From JABMQB01 sp963678235 (lineage in GTDB: Bacteria; Bacteroidota; Bacteroidia; Bacteroidales; Prolixibacteraceae), in contig OY782766.1 of the NCBI GenBank assembly GCA_963678235.1, forward strand, positions 4,868,314 to 4,932,313: 64,000 nt of DNA, in the 5' to 3' direction. Every line of letters starts with the position of its first letter. Within the stretch, counting starts at the first letter, position 1. Under the pieces are notes generated by a model. The model ran no database searches and was not told the origin of the DNA. It saw only the letters and a list, made by a program, of their open reading frames with translations. Shown here piece after piece: positions 53,583 through 61,334 of this stretch. Made by a program: the position numbers and the translations under genes.

Positions 53583-53948
53583 ATGGAAGGAAATGCTTGG
53601 TTGTTAAAAGTTTATATTGGCGAAGGCGACAAAGTTAATGGAAGGCCTTTGTATGAAGAAATAGTTTTTGAAGCCAGAAAAGATGGGATGTCGGGTGCAA
53701 CAGTCACCAAAGGAATGATGTCATTTGGTGCAAGCCATTCAATTCACACCATGAAAATATTTGCCCTTTCAAGCGATTTGCCAATCGTTATTGAACTAAT
53801 CGACTCGAAAGAAAAACTGGATGTATTTGCCCAAAAAGTAAATGATCTGCTTGATAAAAGTAAAAAAGGCGGTCTGCTTACCATGCAGGAACTGGAAGTT
53901 GTAAAATACAAAAGGGGCGAGAAATACCAACAGTTTAGCCCAGTTTAA
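53583..53948 (+). CDS. DUF190-like protein paired with crcB
   Basis: The 121-residue cytoplasmic protein of the DUF190/P-II-like ferredoxin-fold family has LLKVYIGEGDKVNGRPLYEEIV (about 6-27) and the conserved central stretch GATVTKGMMSFGASHSIHT (about 39-57). I use the ATG at 53583; a TTG at 53574 would add three residues. It follows crcB closely. In other organisms DUF190 genes also sit next to crcB, so it may modulate the channel or report fluoride. Confidence 0.88.
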   Translation: MEGNAWLLKVYIGEGDKVNGRPLYEEIVFEARKDGMSGATVTKGMMSFGASHSIHTMKIFALSSDLPIVIELIDSKEKLDVFAQKVNDLLDKSKKGGLLTMQELEVVKYKRGEKYQQFSPV

Positions 53949-54008
53949 TTCAATATGAAATCTTTGCAAACATAGTTGTGTTGTATGGTCTCTTTGACCA
54001 CAATTCAT

Positions 54009-54016
54009 TATCTTTG
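54009..54016 (+). promoter_or_regulatory. -7 box for eno
   Basis: TATCTTTG matches TAnnTTTG and lies 80 bases before the eno ATG. A hairpin-capable TGGTC/GACCA sequence just upstream (53985-53999) overlaps the region where -33 would be, so the box is tentative. Confidence 0.45.
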
Positions 54017-54095
54017 TGCTGGTTTTTCGAAATCGCTATAAGAGATTAATAATCAGCTACAAATAGCTAAAATTTTAACAATAAAATCAACACAC

Positions 54096-55388
54096 ATGTT
54101 AATTAACAATGTAATAGGAAGAGAAATCCTTGATTCAAGGGGAAATCCTACTGTAGAAGTGGAAATCGTACTGGAAAGTGGAGTTATTGGCCGTGCAGCT
54201 GTACCATCTGGGGCATCAACCGGTGAAAACGAAGCTTTAGAATTGCGTGATGGCGACAAAAGCCGTTACCTGGGAAAAGGAGTATTAAAAGCTGTTGAAA
54301 ACGTAAATACCATTATTGCAAAAGAAATTGTTGGTATGGACGCAACTGATCAAGTAGGAATTGACAGCAAACTTTTAGAATTGGATGGCACAAAAACGAA
54401 ATCAAATCTTGGTGCTAATGCAATGTTGGGTGTTTCTTTGGCCGTAGCAAAAGCAGCTGCTGAGTATGCCGGACTTCCACTTTACAGATACATTGGAGGA
54501 ACAAATGCGAAAACATTGCCTGTTCCTATGATGAACATTATCAACGGAGGTTCTCACTCAGATGCAACAATTGCTTTTCAGGAATTTATGATCCGTCCAA
54601 TTGGTGCGCCAACCTTCCGCGAAGGTTTAAGAATGGGTGCTGAAGTATTCCATGCATTGGCAAAAGTATTAAAAGCCAAAGGCCTTTCAACTGCTGTTGG
54701 CGACGAAGGTGGTTTTGCCCCAATGTTAGGTGGTACCGAAGAGGCAATTGAATCAATTTTAACTGCAATTAAAAATGCAGGTTACAAACCTGGCCGTGCC
54801 GAAGATGGTGGCGATGTTTCTATTGCAATGGACTGCGCAGCTTCTGAATTTTACAAAGACGGTGTGTATGATTACAGTATTTTTGAGCCAAATGGCGTGA
54901 AACGTAATTCAGAAGAACAAGCTGCTTATTTGGCTGAATTGGTTGCTAAATTCCCTATCGATTCAATCGAAGACGGAATGGACGAAGGCGACTGGGACGG
55001 ATGGGTAAAACTTAACGCAACAATTGGCGACAAATGCCAGTTGGTTGGTGACGACCTTTTCGTAACAAACGTTGAATACCTGAAAAAAGGTATTGAATTA
55101 AATGCTGCAAACTCTATTTTGATCAAAGTAAACCAAATTGGTACTTTAACCGAAACTTTAGATGCAATTGAAATGGCACACCGTGCTGGTTACACTTCTG
55201 TAACTTCTCACCGTTCAGGTGAAACCGAAGATGCTACAATTGCTGATATCGCTGTTGCAACAAATAGTGGACAAATTAAAACTGGTTCATTAAGCCGTTC
55301 CGACAGGATGGCCAAATACAATCAACTTCTTCGAATTGAAGAAGAATTGGGTGCAAGCGCAATCTACGGATACAAGAAAGTAAAATAA
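54096..55388 (+). CDS. eno: enolase
   Basis: Enolase converts 2-phosphoglycerate to phosphoenolpyruvate in glycolysis. The 430-residue protein has the N-terminal capping domain (GREILDSRGNPTVEVEI, SGASTGENEALELRDGD) and the TIM barrel with NIINGGSHSDATIAFQEFM, VGDEGGFAPML, IKVNQIGTLTETL and the conserved SHRSGETEDATIADIAVA. Catalytic and magnesium residues are intact. It is a single-gene unit with its own terminator and high-expression codon use. Confidence 0.97.
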   Translation: MLINNVIGREILDSRGNPTVEVEIVLESGVIGRAAVPSGASTGENEALELRDGDKSRYLGKGVLKAVENVNTIIAKEIVGMDATDQVGIDSKLLELDGTKTKSNLGANAMLGVSLAVAKAAAEYAGLPLYRYIGGTNAKTLPVPMMNIINGGSHSDATIAFQEFMIRPIGAPTFREGLRMGAEVFHALAKVLKAKGLSTAVGDEGGFAPMLGGTEEAIESILTAIKNAGYKPGRAEDGGDVSIAMDCAASEFYKDGVYDYSIFEPNGVKRNSEEQAAYLAELVAKFPIDSIEDGMDEGDWDGWVKLNATIGDKCQLVGDDLFVTNVEYLKKGIELNAANSILIKVNQIGTLTETLDAIEMAHRAGYTSVTSHRSGETEDATIADIAVATNSGQIKTGSLSRSDRMAKYNQLLRIEEELGASAIYGYKKVK

Positions 55389-55408
55389 GACTTTCAAAAA
55401 TATATTGA

Positions 55409-55450
55409 AAAGCCTCTCTTTCCGACATGGAAGGAGGGGCTTTTTATTTT
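55409..55450. terminator. bidirectional terminator between eno and the M23-like gene
   Basis: GCCTCTCTTTCC pairs with GGAAGGAGGGGC (wobbles) and is followed by TTTTTATTTT on the plus strand. The minus-strand gene's stop at 55444 lies inside it. Confidence 0.85.
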
Positions 55451-56334
55451 AGGAATTTCTTTTTCTCTTTTCGGGTCATTTCAAGACCGATAATTTTTTT
55501 GGAATACTCACTTATGTACGATTCGGGTGCAAGGATTTTTGCGCTTCCTTCCGACAATGTATAAAAACTCGGAATGATTGTTTTCCAATATTTTGTGTTT
55601 AATTTGGAATGGAAAATAGTTAATCCTACGTATGGAATTGGCTGAATTGATGGGTTTACCTTCCCCAATCTTTCTCCGGGATATACGATATCCCCTAGGA
55701 CTTTTTCAATTCCATTTACAACGAAGTTAGTATATTCAGCTATGGTTCCATCTTCATGTAAAACATGTAGAAGGTTATTTACATCGGTATAATTATTTCC
55801 ATCGATTTCCGGTTCGGCAACATTCGATACAACTTTAACCACTTGTCCTTTTCTAACAGCATGTATTGTATTTGATCCTTCAACAGTGAATCCTATTGAA
55901 TACCATTTCCCGGAAATATCGGAACCATTAAACCCGGAGAGGTTTGATACATGAAAAACAGATGTTTTTTTATTTTTTGCAATTGGAAGCAAATATGGGA
56001 AGCCTTTCTCAATTTTGGGTGAAGGATGTGCCCTGTACCAGGAGAATACATAATTTATTTCCGGTTTTAAAATATTAGAGTCTGACATTAATTCCTGAAA
56101 TTCAGAAATCATAGGTTCAACCCTTTTTATGATCGGAAGATCTTCGTTAAGACTCGTATTTTCAATCAAGGTAAAATCAAGTGCGATGTAAATTGGGACT
56201 CCGGTATAATTATATGCTCTTATATGGGCATTGCCAACGGCATCATAATCATGTTTTAAAACTACGTCCTCCTGAGCTTCGGAGCTAATCGAGAAAAGAA
56301 TAATACTAAAAAATAGGGTGGCTAATAATTTCAT
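55444..56334 (-). CDS. degenerate M23 (LytM)-like exported protein
   Basis: The 296-residue product has a signal peptide (1-20). The C-terminal half (about 150-250) follows the order of an M23 peptidase domain (IHAVRKGQVVKV, NNLLHVLHEDGTIAEYTNF, VYPGERLGKVNPS). The catalytic zinc residues are not at their places: the usual GxHxGxD and HxH boxes are missing. Such proteins often act as non-catalytic regulators or scaffolds of cell-wall enzymes. The N-terminal part is strand-rich and unassigned. It ends at the eno terminator. Upstream is a 240-base gap before the M6 gene. Confidence 0.7.
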   Translation of the reverse strand: MKLLATLFFSIILFSISSEAQEDVVLKHDYDAVGNAHIRAYNYTGVPIYIALDFTLIENTSLNEDLPIIKRVEPMISEFQELMSDSNILKPEINYVFSWYRAHPSPKIEKGFPYLLPIAKNKKTSVFHVSNLSGFNGSDISGKWYSIGFTVEGSNTIHAVRKGQVVKVVSNVAEPEIDGNNYTDVNNLLHVLHEDGTIAEYTNFVVNGIEKVLGDIVYPGERLGKVNPSIQPIPYVGLTIFHSKLNTKYWKTIIPSFYTLSEGSAKILAPESYISEYSKKIIGLEMTRKEKKKFLK

Positions 56335-56578
56335 GTTATTGCGTTATTTGTTTAAGGTTCAAGAAAAAGATTCCTAAAATTAAGATATTATTTAGAAACA
56401 TTACAATCCGTAAAATGTATTTGCATAATGGAAAAGCAGGCATTTTAAAACTTAAATGGATATAAATTGTTTGTTTGATAGAGAGTTTTTGCAAGTTAAG
56501 CTATTGTAAACCACCGTGTTTTATTTGCAAAATTGAAAATATTTGTGCTTCTTTGGAATGGACGTTTTTCAACATATA

Positions 56579-59500
56579 ATGAGATATTTTCTGTTAGCTT
56601 TGCTAGGGATGCTTTCTTTAAGTAGTTATGCACAGTATGGCTCAGTACCGGCGGCGCCATATCCTGTTGTTCTTGACAATGGGGATGGAACCAAATTAAC
56701 CATTTATGGGAAAGGGGATGCCTTTAATGCTTATACTGTAACTTCCGATGGGTTTACTGTGATGAAAAATCCGGAAGGCAGGTACGAATATGCACGTTTG
56801 GATAAAAACGGCAAATTAATGCCCAGTGGTTTTCTTGCTAAAGATCAGGAATTCAGGTTGTCGCAGGAAAAGTCTTTTCTTTTTGGCACGCCTAAAGGAA
56901 TAAGGCAGCTTACACCAGATCAGGATTACCCAACAATGTCTTCTGAAAGCGATGAGCCTAAACAATCATTTCCTAGTTCCGGAAACCGTAAAGTTTTACT
57001 CTTATTAATTGAGTTCCCTGACCTTCCTTCGAAATATACCCCAAATCAAATCGAAGACCTGTTAAATGTTGGCAGCAATTCATTCAGGCAATATTATCTG
57101 GATAATTCAGATGGAGATTTGACTTTGACTGTTGAAGCAGCGGGTTGGTACACTGCCAGTCATAATTATCTTTACTATGGTTATGATAATTCAATGGACA
57201 GGGCACGTGAACTGGCTGCCGAAGCAATTGATGCTGCCGAAGCTGCAGGTGTTGATTTTTCTGAATATACATCCGGATCGGTTATGGATAACCTAATGAT
57301 TGTTCATGCCGGGCAAGGTGCCGAACTTGGCGGTCAAACAGAATACATTTGGTCGCACAGTTGGAATATTGTGGGAAGCCGCACTTACGACGGAATTACC
57401 TTGGATGATTATGTAATTATGCCTGAAACAAGAAATTGGGGCAGCGGTGAAGAGTTGGTAGGGATTGGTGTTTTTTGCCATGAATTTGGACATGCACTTG
57501 GCTTACCCGATTTGTACGATACCGATGATTCCTCAGAAGGACTAGGCGATTGGTGTTTAATGGCAGGCGGGAGTTGGAATGGCAGGGAAGATATTCCTTC
57601 CAATATGTCGGCATGGTGCAAGGAAGAATTGGGATGGATTTCTCCTACAGTTATTAGTAGTTCAGGCAATTATACGCTTCGTCCGGGCAACGATACCCGC
57701 GATTGCTACAAAATCCAAATTCCGGGAGATAGCGAATATTTTCTTTTGGAAAACAGGTATAACAAAGGTTGGGACAGTGCGCTTGACGGAGATGGAATGG
57801 CTATTTTCCATATCGATCCGAGTGTAAGCTCCGATAACGATAACGAAAATCATAAATTAGTCGATTTGGAGGAAGCCGATGGAAATCTTGACCTCGATCT
57901 TGCGGTCAATGATGGAGATAGCGGCGACTTGTTTCCAGGTTCAACAAACAATACTTCCTTTACCGATGCTACAAATCCAAATGCAATTTCATACAACTCA
58001 AATTTATCGGGGATAAGTGTAGTTAATATTGCTGAAGATGGTGAAAATATTACCTTTTCATTGGGAGAACTTGTTACGCCGGGACCAAATTTAACTTACG
58101 ATCCTGCAGAAAATAATTTAAGTATCAATGGAACAAACCTTCAGCTTGATTTAAAACTGATGAATGATGGCAATCAAAGTGCAGGGGCGTTTTCAATCGG
58201 CTATTATTTGTCTGAAAATACTTCGGTTACAACCTCCGACATTCTTATGGGAACTGATTCATATTCAAGCTTAGCAGCATCCGCTTCAGTTTCTGAAAGC
58301 TTTTCTTTTGATATTTCCACCATTCCTTCGCTAGAATTGGGCGATTATTATGTTGGCTACATCATTGATTATTTAAACCAGGAGAACGATGAAACCGATG
58401 AAGGTGATAATTCCTATTTATTTACAGATAAGCAGGTTTCGCAGACCCAGTTGCCAAACTTAACTTTCGATGTGAACGAAAATAACCTGATCGTTGATGG
58501 CACAAATGTTACGGTTTCTTTGCAGGTGGAGAACCAGGGAGGTTCAACTGCCAACGTGAGCTCTGTAGGTTATTATTTATCATATGATGCTAATATTACA
58601 ACATCTGACCTCAGGTTTGGAACCGATAATGTTCCGATATTAAATGTCGGAGGATCGAGCAATGAAAGCATAACAGTTGATATTTTATCCGCATTTCCAT
58701 CCTTGCCACCCGGGCAATATTATATTGGATACCTAGTTGATTTTGAATCTGCTGTTGATGAAAGTAATGAATCGGATAACGATTTTGTTTTTACACTACC
58801 AATATTTGAATATTGTCCGCCGGATGTGACAAACATCGATGCCCATATTTGCGATGGGGAAACATACGCTTACAATGGGAACAATTATACAAGTTCAGGT
58901 ATCCGGAATTTTACTTTTACCAATCAATTTGGATGCGACTCGGTGGTGATACTTGACCTGACTGTTCATCCAACTGCAACACTTAACCTTGATGCTACCA
59001 TTTGTGAGGGGGATACATACCAGGTTGGAGGATCGGTGTATAATTCAAGCGGATCTTATACCGATATTCTTGAAACAACGTTCGGATGTGATTCAACGGT
59101 TCATTTAAATTTAGAAGTGGTTAGAACTCAAATTGTTGATATTGATACGGCAATTTGCTTTGGCGAAAGCTTTCAGGTTGGTGGTTCTGTTTACTCCGAA
59201 ACCGGAAATTATACGAACACCTTAATGAGTACTGCAGGTTGCGATTCCGTTGTGAACCTCACTTTACAAGTGTATCCTGAAAGTGAAACTTCGTTGCAGG
59301 AAACCATTTGCGAAGGTGATACGGTTTGGATTGGAACGCTTGGTTTTTATGCTACAGGTACTTACACCGAAATATTGGAGAACAAGTTCGGCTGTGATTC
59401 AACAGTCACCCTTGATTTAACGGTAAATCCAAGCTACAATTTAATTACCAATATGGAAATTTGTGAAGGGGAAACAGTTTTGTTTGGCGAAACTGTCCTT

Positions 59501-61156
59501 TCGGAAACAGGAACGTATAGTGAAGTTTTTGAAACTAAAGATGGTTGTGATTCTCTTATTACGTTAAACCTGACCGTATTTCCGGTTCATCATATCGAGT
59601 TGAATGAAATGATTTGTGAGGCAGAAACCTTTCAAGTTGGAGAAAACGAATATTCTTCAGAAGGTTCGTATGTTATTAATTTAAAAAACAGCTTTGGTTG
59701 CGATTCCATTGTATCCTTGAACCTTTCTATTAACCATCCATCCGATACAGTTTTCGATACTTCAATTTGTGAGGGTGAAAGCTTTACTGTTGGTTCCTTT
59801 GTTTATACCGAGAGTGGTACTTATACCAATGTTTTGAAGGATAAGTTTGGTTGTGACTCAACGGTAACTGTAAATTTAACGGTTCATCCAACCAATGAGG
59901 TATTTTTGAGTGAATCAATTTGTGTTGGCAATAGTATTTCCATCGGACCTTCGGTTTACAAAGAAGAAGGAAACTATACCGACATCCTTTCCAATAAATT
60001 CGGTTGCGATTCGATTGTTCATCTGGAATTGCAGATAAATCCGGTTCATGATATCCTGTTAGAAGAAGTTGTTTGTGAAGGAGAAGGGGTTTTATTTGGA
60101 GGAATTGAGTTCGCAGAAACAGGTATTTATGTACAGGAATTAAAAAATAAGTTTGGTTGTGATTCAATTGTTACGCTTCATTTGACGGTTAATCCGGTAA
60201 ACCAAACGGAATTGGATAGATCTATTTGTCATGGCGAGAGCTATGAAATTGCGGGAAGCTTATTTGCAGAAGCGGGAGATTATGATATACTTTTAAAGAA
60301 CAAATTCAATTGCGATTCCCTGGTTATTTTGCATTTAACCGTGTATCCGGTTCACGATACCATTCTCGAAGAATCTATTTGTGAAGGGGAAACTTATACT
60401 GTGGGCAGTTCTGTTTATTCTCAATCAGGGATTTATTTGGATAGTCTTGTGAACCAATATGGTTGCGACTCGATTGTTCATTTGAACCTTACTGTAAACC
60501 CGGTTCAGGCAACAGAAACGGATATGGTTATTTGCGAGGGCGAAAGCTATTTGTTTGCAGGTCAGGCCTATTCTTCATCCGGATCGTATGAACACACATT
60601 TATAAATAAATTTGGTTGTGATTCGGTGGTGACCTTAAACCTGGAAGTCGCGGCTAATCCAATAGTATTCCTTGGGAAAGATACACTTATTTATACTTCG
60701 CAGACAATCCTGCTTGATGCGGGGGAAGGTTACCTTGATTATGTTTGGAATACAGGAGAAAATACATCATCAATAGAGGTAGATAAAACCCTGGGATTAG
60801 GAACAAATGAGGTGAGTGTGTCGGTGGTTGATTTGAATAATTGTTACGGGGCAGATGATATTTTAATTACCATATTAGATGATTCAAGTGCTCCGGATTC
60901 TCCGAATAAGACCATCAAACTGTTTCCGAATCCGGCTTCAACATATATCTATGTTTTATTGGAAAAAATCAGGGGCGATTATGAAATCAGGATAATCGGG
61001 GAAGCGGGCAATTTGTTATATTCGAAGGAAGGCAGGAGCGATCAGGATAAACTGTTGGAGAACGTATTTGTTGGCAATTTAAGAAATGGAATTTATTCAG
61101 TTCAGGTGATTACCGATGAAGGCATAAAAGCGGATAAAGTGATTGTTGTGCGATAG
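56579..61156 (+). CDS. M6-family metalloprotease with 12 Cys-paired repeats and T9SS domain
   Basis: The 1525-residue secreted protein starts with a signal peptide (MRYFLLALLGML ... SSYAQ). The M6 zinc motif HEFGHALGLPDLYD begins at residue 301. CARDB-like domains follow (about 500-745), each with NLTYD/NLTFDV-type starts and GYYLS motifs. Then come 12 tandem repeats of about 51 residues (about 745-1360) with a conserved ICxG and GCDS pair. The C-terminal T9SS sorting domain starts with IKLFPNPASTYIYVLL. I prefer ATG 56579, where the signal peptide fits; a TTG at 56543 is in frame. It is likely a cell-surface protease. Confidence 0.93.
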   Translation: MRYFLLALLGMLSLSSYAQYGSVPAAPYPVVLDNGDGTKLTIYGKGDAFNAYTVTSDGFTVMKNPEGRYEYARLDKNGKLMPSGFLAKDQEFRLSQEKSFLFGTPKGIRQLTPDQDYPTMSSESDEPKQSFPSSGNRKVLLLLIEFPDLPSKYTPNQIEDLLNVGSNSFRQYYLDNSDGDLTLTVEAAGWYTASHNYLYYGYDNSMDRARELAAEAIDAAEAAGVDFSEYTSGSVMDNLMIVHAGQGAELGGQTEYIWSHSWNIVGSRTYDGITLDDYVIMPETRNWGSGEELVGIGVFCHEFGHALGLPDLYDTDDSSEGLGDWCLMAGGSWNGREDIPSNMSAWCKEELGWISPTVISSSGNYTLRPGNDTRDCYKIQIPGDSEYFLLENRYNKGWDSALDGDGMAIFHIDPSVSSDNDNENHKLVDLEEADGNLDLDLAVNDGDSGDLFPGSTNNTSFTDATNPNAISYNSNLSGISVVNIAEDGENITFSLGELVTPGPNLTYDPAENNLSINGTNLQLDLKLMNDGNQSAGAFSIGYYLSENTSVTTSDILMGTDSYSSLAASASVSESFSFDISTIPSLELGDYYVGYIIDYLNQENDETDEGDNSYLFTDKQVSQTQLPNLTFDVNENNLIVDGTNVTVSLQVENQGGSTANVSSVGYYLSYDANITTSDLRFGTDNVPILNVGGSSNESITVDILSAFPSLPPGQYYIGYLVDFESAVDESNESDNDFVFTLPIFEYCPPDVTNIDAHICDGETYAYNGNNYTSSGIRNFTFTNQFGCDSVVILDLTVHPTATLNLDATICEGDTYQVGGSVYNSSGSYTDILETTFGCDSTVHLNLEVVRTQIVDIDTAICFGESFQVGGSVYSETGNYTNTLMSTAGCDSVVNLTLQVYPESETSLQETICEGDTVWIGTLGFYATGTYTEILENKFGCDSTVTLDLTVNPSYNLITNMEICEGETVLFGETVLSETGTYSEVFETKDGCDSLITLNLTVFPVHHIELNEMICEAETFQVGENEYSSEGSYVINLKNSFGCDSIVSLNLSINHPSDTVFDTSICEGESFTVGSFVYTESGTYTNVLKDKFGCDSTVTVNLTVHPTNEVFLSESICVGNSISIGPSVYKEEGNYTDILSNKFGCDSIVHLELQINPVHDILLEEVVCEGEGVLFGGIEFAETGIYVQELKNKFGCDSIVTLHLTVNPVNQTELDRSICHGESYEIAGSLFAEAGDYDILLKNKFNCDSLVILHLTVYPVHDTILEESICEGETYTVGSSVYSQSGIYLDSLVNQYGCDSIVHLNLTVNPVQATETDMVICEGESYLFAGQAYSSSGSYEHTFINKFGCDSVVTLNLEVAANPIVFLGKDTLIYTSQTILLDAGEGYLDYVWNTGENTSSIEVDKTLGLGTNEVSVSVVDLNNCYGADDILITILDDSSAPDSPNKTIKLFPNPASTYIYVLLEKIRGDYEIRIIGEAGNLLYSKEGRSDQDKLLENVFVGNLRNGIYSVQVITDEGIKADKVIVVR
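58815..60660 (+). repeat. twelve tandem 51-residue repeats inside the M6 protease
   Basis: Each unit has the pattern ICEGET.... VGGSVYSSSGSY ... KFGCDSxVxLxLxVxP, with two Cys about 30 residues apart. I count 12 units by their GCDS or NCDS boxes. Units differ by many substitutions, so duplication is old rather than recent. Confidence 0.85.
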
Positions 61157-61334
61157 GCTTACTTGCTCAATACAACCTTGAAATTAAGTCATATTGTGAT
61201 GTGAACAATAACCAAATGAATAATGAATTCTCTTATTCTAGATTTGGTTTTATACAACTTATCTCAAATATGTAATTGGTGGTTACATGCGAAATTCATA
61301 TATTGTAAAGGTAATTGCATATATGCTAGAGGTT

